Positions 24,908 through 35,944 of a stretch of 64,000 nucleotides of DNA are shown piece after piece. The position numbers were made by a program, and so were the translations under genes. The stretch lies in the NCBI GenBank assembly GCA_949316495.1, contig OX439011.1:19621995-19685994 (forward strand), in the 5' to 3' direction. The notes below the pieces were generated by a model. The model ran no database searches and was not told the DNA's origin. It saw only the letters and a program-made list of their open reading frames with translations. Position 1 is the stretch's first letter. Each line of letters begins with the position of its first letter. The stretch is from Amphiduros pacificus (taxonomy: Eukaryota > Annelida > Polychaeta > Phyllodocida > Hesionidae).

Positions 24908-25079
24908 TAAACAATCTATACTTTAGTGTCTTCCCAATCATTTTTCCCCTTTAATGGAGTCTTTGATCAAATGTGATGCACTTTTCTTCATGTAAATTGC
25001 CAATCTTTCAATTAGATCAAAGAGCCATTTTGTGTTTGTTCACAAATTTCAGTTTTCTTTTCTCCTTGTGAAGGTTTGA

Positions 25080-25289
25080 ATGATTTAGAAATGGCTGGGA
25101 AATGGTTGGGGATTGGTTGGGCAATGATTGGAAAATGGTAGATAATGGTTGGAAAATGATTGGAAAATGATTGGAAAATGGTTGGAAAATTGTTGGGAAA
25201 TGACTGGGGAATGATTGGGGAATAATTGGGGAAATGATTGGGGAAATGATTGGGGAATGATTAGGGAATGATTGGGGAATGATTGGGAA
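25080..25289. repeat. 11-12-bp minisatellite (AATGATTGGGG)n
   Basis: About 18 units of AATGATTGGGGA and AATGGTTGGAAA forms. The proline/serine-rich minus frames across it are artefacts of the repeat. Confidence 0.9.
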
Positions 25290-25350
25290 GGCAGTAGTAA
25301 GAGAGGCTGTACCACGATGCAGACTTATCTCTGATAAACACAACACGAAC

Positions 25351-25380
25351 GTGATCTTACCTGCAAAGAAAACAAAACAC
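25351..25380 (-). promoter_or_regulatory. Candidate recursive (ratcheting-point) splice site
   Basis: The minus strand reads TTTTCTTTGCAG|GTAAGATC, with a T-rich tract (25364-25380) before the CAG. The 3' splice site and the 5' splice site meet at 25361/25360 with no exon between. This is the arrangement known for recursive splicing in very long introns of flies and vertebrates. It lies downstream, on the same strand, of the exon candidates at 31570-31759 and 27313-27413. Function is inference. Confidence 0.4.
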
Positions 25381-25799
25381 AAAATATATCATTTGTATCC
25401 ACTTTATACATTATTATCCATTTTAACTCCTAACGGACAAACCTATTTAAATTTTATTGATTGGCTGGAACTAACCAATTTCTTTCTGGACTAGTGTATC
25501 TGCACACTAAATTGATTAAATCTAGAACTATTCAATATGCTTAACAAAGTTTTGGGCTCAAAAGTTCATAATCCAAGCTGATGTCATTGCAACAAGTTGC
25601 AGCCCTAAAGAATGTTACAAAATGATGTCATTAAAAGAACAATGGGGATGTGAACGTCCATGGTAGATGCTGACGTCCTTTCCATCTGTTAGGGGTTAAA
25701 TCATCTTAGAGATCAACTGTGGGATACTTGGCCTGAGTTTTTGGAGGAAATGGAACACATTTATCATCAAATAACTGACATCCATCCTCATAAGCATAG
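25381..25799. other. Unassigned DNA
   Basis: No feature supported. Confidence 0.4.
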
Positions 25800-25893
25800 T
25801 AGTGATGTCATAGACCCCATTGTGACATAATAAAGCCCACTGTGATGTAATAGACCCCATTGTGATGTCAGACCCCATTGTGATGTCTAAGAC
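25800..25893. repeat. ~22-bp tandem repeat, 4-5 copies
   Basis: Units of GTGATGTCATAGACCCCATT and shortened forms. Confidence 0.85.
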
Positions 25894-25945
25894 CAGTAAG
25901 ACCTGAATCATCTTAAGAGTAATATCAAAGATCCCAAGACAGCGC

Positions 25946-26068
25946 ACAATATGTGAGCAGTCAAGTGTGACTGCAGATGGGACACAATCTGTGAGCAGTC
26001 AAGTGTGACCGCAGATGGGACACAATCTGTGAGCAGTCAAGTGTGACCGCAGATGAGACACAATCTGT
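25946..26068. repeat. ~40-bp tandem repeat, 3 copies
   Basis: Units hold GAGCAGTCAAGTGTGACCGC followed by AGATGGGACACAATCTGT. One further diverged unit lies away from the array and is split by the SINE at 26410-26717. Confidence 0.9.
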
Positions 26069-26382
26069 GAGGGCTTATTGTATTCGGCAAGTGATGCGTG
26101 TTGATGCATGTTGTGCCAGTCAGAGAAATGTCTGACACCTCATATTTTGGGGGCTTTTGGGATCAAAAAGTTTGAATAGAAATGTTTGCATGTACAAACT
26201 AGATAAAATCAAACTTGGACTTAAATCATAAAACCCAATCATTTAAAAGTTTAAAAAATGACACTTAATTTGGCGGGAATCAGTTTTGGTATATTGGTGG
26301 GTAATGTCACACTGATACAAGTCACTCTGTGTTGAACGTACAAGTTGGCAAACACGTCACATGCTGAATGCAACAAGCCATC

Positions 26383-26742
26383 TTTGAGCAGTCAAGTGTG
26401 ACCACAGATTTGTTTTGGGTTTTACATCACTTTCAACATTATTTCAGTCATTTCAGGATGAGACCTACTTGTAGCAGATATAGTGCTGCCTCACTGAATT
26501 GTCGCAGGTCCTTGACATGACAACCCAACCCGGTCACAGATTTACAAAGACAACAGGTTAACCCTTCAGGCATGGGCCTAAGCTCATATGGGAAATTGTA
26601 TCATGAGTTCAATCTCAGCACGGCCGGGGATTGAACCCACGACCTTTGGATCACCACAGTGTAACTGGTGCTAATAAGCTGGCGCTCTAACCAACTTCGC
26701 CACGGCCCATGGCCCTTTGACCACAGATCGGACACAATCCAG
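26383..26742. repeat. Outlying monomer of the 40-bp repeat, interrupted by a SINE
   Basis: GAGCAGTCAAGTGTGACCAC ends on the left of the SINE and CAGATCGGACACAATCC resumes on its right. With the SINE and one copy of the target duplication taken out, these join as one ordinary monomer of the array at 25946-26068. Confidence 0.75.
26410..26717 (-). mobile_element. tRNA-derived SINE (long family), full-length-looking
   Basis: Flanked by an exact 11-bp target duplication TGACCACAGAT (26399-26409 and 26718-26728). On the minus strand it starts with a tRNA-like head: A box TGGCGAAGTTGG (26702-26691) and B box GGTTCAATCCC (26637-26627). A body of about 200 bp follows, ending in GATGTAAAACCCAAAACAA. 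Body pieces recur at 20222-20408 and 6456-6512, so the family is repeated in this genome. The conserved-domain superfamily is not assigned. Confidence 0.85.
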
Positions 26743-26767
26743 TATGACCACAATTTGTAAGTTTGTC

Positions 26768-26983
26768 AAGTATGACCCAAACCTGTGACCTGTCACATGA
26801 CCCCAACCTGTGACCTGTCACATATGACCCCACCTTGTGACATGTCACATGACCCGACCTCGTGACCTGTCACGTATGACCCCACCTTGTGACCTGTCAC
26901 ATGACCCCAACCTGTGACCTGTCACATATGACCCCACCTTGTGACATGTCACATGACCCCACATTATGACCTGTCAAATTGCC
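26768..26983. repeat. ~28-31-bp tandem repeat with hairpin core, ~8 copies
   Basis: Units contain GTGACCTGTCACATGACCCC or the longer ACATATGACCCCACCTT form, alternating roughly as dimers. GTGAC-CT-GTCAC is a perfect 5-bp stem in each unit. Confidence 0.85.
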
Positions 26984-27774
26984 AATATAACCAGGCAAGA
27001 GAATTGTATGATTTCATCACAGTAGCAGTGTTTCTTACTCACACATCAATATTAGCATGCACAAGTCTTGAATGTCTGAGACTCTATAAATCTCAAATGT
27101 CAATATTGATGCAATTAAAATGTTTGAGAACCTTGCTTAGTAAATAAAATGTTGGTGATAGTCAAAAGCAAACTGGTCCCTTAGAATAAAATATTTCAAA
27201 GGTTTTTTTTTTATTCTCTTGATCTGTTTGGTAAGGAATAATGCAAAGGTCTGTGTTGACATTTGACGTCAGATTCTCTGATGTAAATTAATACAAAAAT
27301 AAACAAGCTTACCTTACATGCATACAACATTGTGTAATTTGTCAAGCGTGATTGATTTAAGGTGAAATATTTGAATGAGTCTCTGTGATGTTTGCGAACG
27401 CAGAGGAATCTGACTGCAGACAAGGCGGTATTTCTGCTTTTGGAAGATTAACATGTAAGTGTGCACTGCACTAAGTACAAAGCAGCATGAAATGCTTATT
27501 CCTTGCTAATGACATGCTCACATCGTAACTAAATACTTCAACGATCAAAAGGCATGCTTGGCATTGGACACAAACATTTTCCCCACCACTCAATTATAGT
27601 CTTGTTGATATATTTTGCATTTTTATGTCCTCAAAGTATGTGAATTACCAAACTGACAAAATTCTATGATTATACATGTAAATATATGTTTAGCAAAATA
27701 TTTTTTACATTATGTCTTAGTTCTATGTCTTCTATTGTAAGTGAGATTCTATTTCTCATAATTATCAAATGAGT
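26984..27774. other. Spacer containing a minus-strand exon candidate
   Basis: Apart from the exon candidate at 27313-27413 nothing is recognised. Confidence 0.4.
27313..27413 (-). CDS. Candidate internal coding exon of an unknown gene
   Basis: On the minus strand a good acceptor CCTTGTCTGCAG precedes 27413 and a strong donor AAG|GTAAGC follows 27313. Of the three frames only one is open through all 101 nt; it begins with two bases completing a codon and ends in phase 0. Peptide pieces are RFLCVRKHHRDSFKYF and LTNYTMLYACK. The entry phase matches the exit phase of the candidate exon at 31759-31570 on the same strand, which would make the intron about 4.2 kb and place the 35-bp and 33-bp arrays inside it. 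No family recognised; a chance frame of 33 codons is possible. Confidence 0.35.
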
Positions 27775-28885
27775 CTATCTCTCCTATAGATATTGCCCTC
27801 GAATATTGTCTACCTCTCCTATAGATATCATCCTCCAATATTGTCTACCTCTCCTATAGATATCATCCTCCAATATTGCCTAACTGTCCTATAGATATCA
27901 TCCTCCAATATTGTCTATCTCTCCTATAGATATCATCCTCCAATATTGTCTATCTCTCCTATAGATATCATCCTCCAATATTGTCTACCTCTCCTATAGA
28001 TATCATCCTCCAATATTGTCTTACTCTCCTATAGATATCATCCTCCGATATTGTCTACCTCTCCTATAGATATCATCCTCCAATATTGTCTACCTCTCCT
28101 ATAGATATCATCCTCCAATATTGTCTACCTCTCCTATAGATATCATCCTCCAATATTGTCTAACTCTCCTATAGATATTACCCTCGAATATTGTACACCT
28201 CTCCTATAGATATCCTCCGATATTGTCTAACTGTCCTATAGATATCATCCTCCAATATTGTCTACCTCTCCTATAGATATCATCCTCCAATATTGTCTAT
28301 CTCTCCTATAGATATCATCCTCCAATATTGTCTAACTGTCCTATAGATATCATCCTCCGATATTGTCTATCTCTCCTATAGATATCATCCTCCGATATTG
28401 TCTACCTCTCCTATAGATATCATCCTCCAATATTGTCTACCTCTCCTATAGATATCATCCTCCAATATTGCCTAACTGTCCTATAGATATCATCCTCCAA
28501 TATTGTCTACCTCTCCTATAGATATCATCCTCCAATATTGTCTACCTCTCCTATAGATATCATCCTCCAATACTGTCAACCTCTCCCATAGATATCATCC
28601 TCCAATATTGTCTACCTCTCCTATAGATATCATCCTCCAATATTGTCTACCTCTCCTATAGATATCATCCTCCAATATTGTCTATCTCTCCTATAGATAT
28701 CATCCTCCGATATTGTCTACCTCTCCTATAGATATCATCCTCCAATATTGTCTAACTCTCCTATAGATATCATCCTCCAATATTGTCTAACTGTCCTATA
28801 GATATCATCCTCCAATATTGTCTAACTGTCCTATAGATATCATCCTCCAATATTGTCTACCTATCCTATAGATATCATATACCAT
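27775..28885. repeat. 35-bp minisatellite, ~32 copies
   Basis: Monomer CTCCTATAGATATCATCCTC followed by CAATATTGTCTACCT. It has two palindromes, GATATC and CAATATTG, in each unit. ACCT/ATCT/AACTG endings form a mixed pattern suggesting higher-order copying. The next array to the right shares TAGATATCATC. Confidence 0.96.
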
Positions 28886-28987
28886 TAAATCAATCACATG
28901 AATAGAACACTCCCTTCTCTTACAATGATTTTATGATGGGAACCCTTTAGAACTTCTTCTAGTCTCTTCATCAATCTAGGACCTGGA

Positions 28988-31425
28988 CCGAGAGATATGG
29001 TAGATATCATCTCCTCTGGACCTAGAGCTATGGTAGATATCAACTCCTCTGTACCTAGAGCTATGGTAGATATCAACTCCTCTGGACCTAGAGCTATGGT
29101 AGATATCAACTCCTCTGTACCTAGAGCTAAGGTAGATATCAACTCCTCTGGACCTAGAGCTAAGGTAGATATCATCTCCTCTGGACCTAGAGCTATGGTA
29201 GATATCAACTCCTCTGGACCTAGAGCTAAGGTAGATATCAACTCCTCTGGACCTAGAGCTAAGGTAGATATCAACTCCTCTGGACCTAGAGCTATGGTAG
29301 ATATCATCTCCTCTGGACCTAGAGCTATGGTAGATATCAACTCCTCTGTACCTAGAGCTATGGTAGATATCAACTCCTCTGGACCTAGAGCTAAGGTAGA
29401 TATCAACTCCTCTGGACCTAGAGCTAAGGTAGATATCATCTCCTCTGGACCTAGAGCTATGGTAGATATCAACTCCTCTGGACCTAGAGCTAAGGTAGAT
29501 ATCAACTCCTCTGGACCTAGAGCTAAGGTAGATATCAACTCCTCTGGACCTAGAGCTATGGTAGATATCAGCTCCTCTGGACCTAGAGCTATGGTAGATA
29601 TCAACTCCTCTGGACCTAGAGCTATGGTAGATATCAGCTCCTCTGTACCTAGAGCTAAGGTAGATATCAACTCCTCTGGACCTAGAGCTCAGGAAGATAT
29701 CAACTCCTCTGTACCTAGAGCTAAGGTAGATATCAACTCCTCTGGACCTAGAGCTAAGGTAGATATCATCTCCTCTGGACCTAGAGCTAAGGTAGATATC
29801 AGCTCCTCTGGACCTAGAGCTATGATAGATTTCATTTCCTCTGGACCTAGAGATATGGTAGATATCATTTCCTCTGTACCTAGAGCTAAGGTAGATATCA
29901 GCTCCTCTGGACCTAGAGCTATGGTAGATATCATCTCCTCTGGACCTAGAGCTATGGTAGATATCAGCTCCTCTGGACCTAGAGCTAAGGTAGATATCAT
30001 TTCCTCTGTACCTAGAGCTAAGGTAGATATCATCTCCTCTGGACCTAGAGCTATGGTAGATATCAGCTCCTCTGGACCTAGAGCTAAGGTCGATATCATC
30101 TCCTCTGGACCTAGAGCTATGGTAGATATCAACTCCTCTGGACCTAGAGCTATGGTAGATATCGACTCCTCTGTACCTAGAGCTATGGTAGATATCAACT
30201 CCTCTGGACCTAGAGATATGGTAGATATCAACTCCTCTGTACCTAGAGCTATGGTAGATATCATCTCCTCTGGACCTAGAGCTATGGTAGATATCGACTC
30301 CTCTGGACCTAGAGCTATGGTAGATATCGACTCCTCTGGACCTAGAGCTATGGTAGATATCGACTCCTCTAGACCTAGAGCTAAGGTAGATTTCATCTCC
30401 TCTGTACCTAGAGCTATGGTAGATATCAGCTCATCTGAACCTAGAGCTATGGTAGATTTCATCTCCTCTGTACCTAGAGCTATGGTAGATATCAGCTCAT
30501 CTGAACCTAGAGCTTAGGTAGATATCATCTCCTCTGGACCTAGAGCTGAGGTAGATATCAACTCCTCTGTACCTAGAGCTAAGGTAGATATCAACTCCTC
30601 TGGACCTAGAGCTAAGGTAGATATCAGCTCATCTGAACCTAGAGCTATGGTAGATATCATCTCCTCTGTACCTAGAGCTATGGTAGATATCGACTCCTCT
30701 GGACCTAGAGCTATGGTAGATATCGACTCCTCTAGACCTAGAGCTAAGGTAGATTTCATCTCCTCTGGACCTAGAGCTATGGTAGATATCAGCTCCTCTG
30801 GAACTAGAGATATGGTAGATATCAGCTCCTCTGGACCTAGAGCTATGGTAGATATCATCTCCTCTGGACCTAGAGCTGAGGTAGATATCAGCTCCTCTGG
30901 ACCTAGAGCTATGGTAGATATCGACTCCTCTAGACCTAGAGCTATGGTAGATATCATCTCCTCTGGACCTAGAGCTAAGGTAGATATCAACTCCTCTGGA
31001 CCTAGAGCTAAGGTAGATATCATCTCCTCTGGACCTAGAGCTAAGGTAGATATCATCTCCTCTGGACCTAGAGCTAAGGTAGATATCATCTCCTCTGGAC
31101 CTAGAGCTATGGTAGATATCAGCTCCTCTGGACCTAGAGCTATGGTAGATATCAGCTCCTCTGTACCTAGAGCTATGGTAGATATCAGCTCCTCTGGACC
31201 TAGAGCTATGGTAGATATCATCTCCTCTGGACCTAGAGCTAAGGTAGATATCATCTCCTCTGGACCTAGAGCTATGGTAGATATCAGCTCCTCTGGACCT
31301 AGAGCTATGGTAGATATCATCTCCTCTGGACCTAGAGCTATGGTAGATATCATCTCCTCTGGACCTAGAGCTATGATAGATATCAGCTCCTCTGGACCTA
31401 GAGCTAAGGTAGATATCATCTCCTC
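28988..31425. repeat. 33-bp minisatellite, ~74 copies, open on both strands
   Basis: Monomer GTAGATATCAACTCCTCTGG followed by ACCTAGAGCTATG. The period is 11 codons, so the plus strand reads MVDINSSGPRA-type units for 506 codons (28997-30517) and again 30647-31522, while the minus strand reads ISTIALGPEEL-type units for 257-301 codons. Variation is mostly at the same few bases (AAC/ATC/AGC/GAC; ATG/AAG; GGA/GTA), with amino-acid changes in both readings. Both strands being equally open argues for period effect, not a protein. Confidence 0.97.
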
Positions 31426-31569
31426 TGGATCTTTATGGTCAATATCGGTTCCTCTGGATCTGGACCTTTGTGGTCAATATCGGCTCCTCTGGATCTCTAT
31501 GGTCGATAATCATCACATCTAATATCATAAACCACTATATACCTTGATGGATAATATGTTTGTAATTAC

Positions 31570-31759
31570 CTTGCTGGACCCTGATCCTGGGTTTCTTCCT
31601 GTAGATCAGGGGCATGTCCCGACGCACATTTTTGGTTATATTTTTATAATTGCTGTACATCTTGGTCCTGGTATTCCACTGTCTTGTCTCAGTCAAATTC
31701 TTTAATATTGATGATTTTAATCCACTTAATGTGCAATTCAAGTCATTTCTGATACTAAT
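31570..31759 (-). CDS. Candidate internal coding exon of an unknown gene
   Basis: On the minus strand the segment follows a TTCTGTCAG acceptor and ends at CAAG|GTAATT. The 190 nt are open in one frame for 63 codons, entering in phase 0 and leaving one base over. The second half is GC-richer with a coding look (VRRDMPLIYRKKPRIRVQQ), while the surroundings are AT-rich non-coding. A shorter exon starting after GACAAGACAG is also possible. The basic stretch RKKPRIRV is noted but no family is recognised. Phase fits the candidate at 27413-27313. Confidence 0.4.
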
Positions 31760-31962
31760 CTGACAGAATTCCAAATTTGTAAAACTAGCATTGATAAATT
31801 CATGATATTTTTATTTCAAGAAATTTATATAAATCCTATGATTATTATGGAAAGTCTGACAATGATATCGTTTTCTTATTGAGGCAAAGAAAGTACTTTT
31901 AGTGACCAACTTTTGAATGTCAAATCAAATCCAGAGGATTTGAAACTCTTAAAACAAAAAAA

Positions 31963-32095
31963 TTGATACCAAAATGTTAAAACCAAAATGTCAAAATCAA
32001 TATGTTAAAACCTAAAATGCTAAAACGTTGAAGCCAAAATATTTAAACAAAAATGTTAAAATCGATAGACTCAAATCAAAATGTTCAAACTGAAG
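31963..32095. repeat. Degenerate ~13-bp repeat (AAAATGTTAAAACC)n
   Basis: About nine loosely related units of AAAATGTTAAAACC, AAAATGTCAAAATC and the like. Confidence 0.7.
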
Positions 32096-32205
32096 TAGGA
32101 ATTGAGTCACCAAATCAGTTTTGCGACAAGTTCTCTGATAAATCGGTGATAGATAATTAATATGAAGCAGTACTCCAGGCCTTAACAGTACTGATACTTG
32201 TACCT

Positions 32206-32343
32206 CCACAAGACGCTCATTTTTGACTTCTTCACAAGACGCTCACGTTTGACTTCTTCACAAGATGCTCACGTTTGACTTCTCCACAAGACGCTCACGT
32301 TTGACTTCTTCACAAGACGCTCACGTTTGACTTCTTCACATAC
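32206..32343. repeat. 26-bp tandem repeat, ~5 copies
   Basis: Units of CACAAGACGCTCACGTTTGA followed by CTTCTT. Confidence 0.9.
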
Positions 32344-33332
32344 TCATCACCATCAATACACCAGAATAATAATGCCTCAAAATAATAAACTCCTCCCTCA
32401 AAGATTTCTTCTGGATCACGCTTGATTAATATCACCACATCATCTGTGGCATTAACTTCAATATCTCCCTCAGGTCTTGTTGACAGATTTGAGATCTGAG
32501 CTTATAATGATACCAAGCTTTTTTCATATATGTATATGTATATGTAATATATTCAAGTATAATCTGTTCCTCAAATGTAGTTGTGTGAGTGTTAAGAACT
32601 GAGACTAACAGCCTTCCCTGGGACAGCAGATACAAAACTGTCTGATGGTCGAGTGACGTGTGCATGCACCATGCCCGGGCTCCATGCTTCCAAAATGATC
32701 CACGGAACACCACTCAACTGTGACACTGACACACATAATGCTAACACTGCACGTAGATTAAACTCCGATTCTGCTGTGTTCAGCGATAATGTTTACTGAA
32801 CTACTTTCAGAAACACTGAATGAAAAAGCAAATTGTGGGATCATATTTAAATCGTACTGTGTAACATTAGCGATTAATTAAAAACAATTTAGAAAGGTCA
32901 TAAAAAAAACATGCATGTACGTTCCGAAAAAACAGGTTATGTTAAATGATTTATGCCTTATGTATATCCAAACTTATTTCTCTATTCAGTTTTGTTAAAC
33001 ATCTTTCTTTACCATCAAAATGATATCTATATCTGTTATATGTATAATTTATTTGTGATGTACACATACATAATATGTATTCAATTTCAAAAAATGATTT
33101 ACACAAATATTGAGTGTCAATTAAACACCAATCATAGATTGCTAGATGTACTACCCTGGGCAGAACTTGAGGTGTAAAATACCTCAAATGTGAAGGGGTC
33201 AGTACAGACTTTCAGCCTAGCTGAGTTCACAGTTCTCTTGTCCTTGTTATTTTATAAGCTTGCTATTTGGTTCATTCATTTTACTCAGATCTTTTTGATT
33301 TTTATATCAATTGCTCTGTTTTTTTATACAAA
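32344..33332. other. Unassigned DNA
   Basis: A minus frame at 32713-32432 (93 codons) covers a GC-richer stretch near 32600-32720, but all three minus frames are open over that stretch and no splice borders decide between them. No mobile element recognised. Confidence 0.35.
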
Positions 33333-33530
33333 ATGCTATGATTCATGGCTACGCAAAGCTCATTGCTACTTATTCACTGCTTCTCTGAGCTATGATTCAT
33401 GGCTACGCAAAGCTCATTGCTAGTTATTCACTGCTTCTCTGAGCTATGATTCTTCGCTACGCAAAGCTCATTGCTACTTATTCACTGCTTCTCTGAGCTA
33501 TGATTCATGGCTACGAGAAGCTGATCTCAG
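33333..33530. repeat. 54-bp tandem repeat, 3-4 copies, leading into the 23-bp array
   Basis: Units contain AGCTATGATTCATGGCTACG, CAAAGCTCATTGCTACTTAT and TCACTGCTTCTCTG. Each third resembles the 23-bp monomer to the right (TATGATTCATTGCTACTC), so this looks like an older higher-order version of that repeat. Confidence 0.85.
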
Positions 33531-35345
33531 AGCTTTGATTCATTGTTACTCAGAGTTGAATCATTTCTTCTCTGAGCTATGATTCATGTCTTCTAGCTCT
33601 GATTCATTGCTATTCTCGGCCATGATTCTTTGCTGTTAAGAGCTAACTCATTGCTGCTTTGAGCTATGAGTTACTGCTTCTCTTCACTATAATTCATTGC
33701 TTCTGATTCATTGCTACCCAAAGGTGAAATGTCATTTTATTACTACATTTTTACAAAGCTATGATTCATTGCTGCCCAGAGCTAAGATTCATTGCTGCTC
33801 AAGGCTATGATTCATTGCTACCCAGGGCCATGATTCATTGCTACTCAGAGCTATGATTCATTGCTACCCAGGGCTATGATTCATTGCTACTCAGAGCTAT
33901 GATTCATTGCTACTCAGGGCTATGATTCATTGCTACTCAGGGCTATGATTCATTGCTGCCCAGGGCCATGATTCATTGCTACTCAGAGCTATGATTCATT
34001 GCTACCCAGGGCCATGATTCATTGCTACTCAGAGCTATGATTCATTGCTACCCAGGGCTATGATTCATTGCTACTCAGGGCTATGATTCATTGCTACTCA
34101 GGGCTATGATTCATTGCTGCCCAGAGCTAAGATTCATTGCTGCTCAAGGCTATGATTCATTGCTACCCAGGGCTATGATTCATTGCTACTCAAGGCTATG
34201 ATTCATTGCTACCCAGGGCCATGATTCATTGCTACTCAGGGCTAAGATTCTTTGCTGCTCAAGGCTAAGATTCATTGCTACTCAGGGCTATGATTCATTG
34301 CTACTCAGGGCTATGATTCATTGCTACTCAGGGCTATGATTCATTGCTACTCAGGGCCATGATTCATTGCTACTCAGGGCCATGATTCATTGCTACTCAG
34401 AGCCATGATTCATTGCTACTCAGGGCTATGATTCATTGCTGCTCAGGACTATGATTTATTGCTACTCAGGGCTATGATTCATTGCTACCCAGGGCTATGA
34501 TTCATTACTACCCAGGGCTATGATTCATTGCTACTCAGGGCTATGATTCATTGCTACCCAGGGCTATGATTCATTGCTGCTCAAGGCTAAGATTCATTGC
34601 TGCTCAAGGCTAAGATCCATTGCTACTCAGGGCCATGATTTATTGCTACTCAGAGCCATGATTCATTGCTACCCAGGGCTATGATTCATTGCTACTCAGG
34701 GCTATGATTCATTGCTACTCAGGGCTATGATTCATTGCTGCTCAGGACTATGATTTATTGCTACTCAGGGCTATGATTCATTGCTACCCAGGGCTATGAT
34801 TCATTACTACCCAGGGCTATGATTCATTGCTACTCAGGGCTATGATTCATTGCTACTCAGGGCTATGATTCATTGCTACTCAGGGCTATGATTCATTGCT
34901 GCTCAGGACTATGATTTATTGCTACTCAGGGCTATGATTCATTGCTACCCAGGGCTATGATTCATTGCTACCCAGGGCCATGATTCATTGCTACTCAGGG
35001 CTATGATTCATTGCTACCCAGGGCTATGATTCATTGCTACCCGGGGCCATGATTCATTGCTACTCAGGGCTATGATTCATTGCTACCCAGGGCCATGATT
35101 TATTGCTACTCAGAGCCATGATTCATTGCTACCCAGGGCTATGATTCATTGCTACTCAGGGCTATGATTCATTGCTACCCAGGGCTATGATTCATTGCTA
35201 CCCAGGGCTATGATTCATTGCTACCCAGGGCTATGATTCATTGCTACTCAGGGCCCTGATTCATTGATACTCAGGGCTATGATTCATTGCTACCCAGGGC
35301 CATGATTCATTGCTAATAAGAGCTCTGATTTATTGCGACTCAGAA
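33531..35345. repeat. 23-bp minisatellite, ~70 copies
   Basis: Monomer TATGATTCATTGCTACTCAG plus GGC; degenerate until about 33735 and then regular. Variants ACCCAG, GCTCAAG, CATGATT and GACTATGATTTATT recur in the same order (about 34440, 34740 and 34890), which marks duplicated blocks of roughly 150-300 bp. Confidence 0.95.
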
Positions 35346-35944
35346 CCCAAGATCAAAGGCAACTTTTTAAAAATCATATTCATAAAAATATACAAAAAAG
35401 CAGAAAAATAAATAAATATGACCAGAAAAGATTTACTATTCATATTGGTTAGGTTGAATGTATTTTTTTATACTGTGCCATCTGGACCTTTCAGAATAAT
35501 TATATAAGAGAAAGGCCAAGACACTGGGATACCTATATGTGTTAGTCATTGGACGTTCTGATCTTCTATATTCAAGGTGTTAAACATCAGTTTGTGTGCT
35601 CATGGCAGTTTAATTTCTTAAGAAATATCCAGATATATTTCTCAATTAAGAAAATCTATAAAAATAATCTAGTACATCCTTGGAGTTAACAGTGCAGTGT
35701 ATAAGAGAAATAAAGTGTAAAGAATACTTAAATGTGCAGGAATGTCCATTTATATACTTAGCATACATTATATAATATGTGTCTGTGTCACACAAAAACA
35801 TTGAAATCAACACTCTCATTTATTTGCATAGCAATGTTTATAGTATTATGATGTTGATTTTAGCAAACCTAGTAACGTTATGCTAATGCAGCTGCAATAT
35901 TAATGACTCATCGCAATTTTTGACTCCATCTTTATAAATGTAGT
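35346..35944. other. Unassigned DNA
   Basis: AT-rich spacer with no supported feature. Confidence 0.4.

Noticed and set aside
26627-26717. A minus-strand tRNA gene
   Set aside because: A and B boxes are good, but the element runs on into a 200-bp body with 11-bp target duplication and related copies elsewhere; it is a SINE.
32432-32713. Minus-strand 93-codon frame in a GC-richer stretch
   Set aside because: All three minus frames are open over the GC-rich part and no splice sites choose between them.
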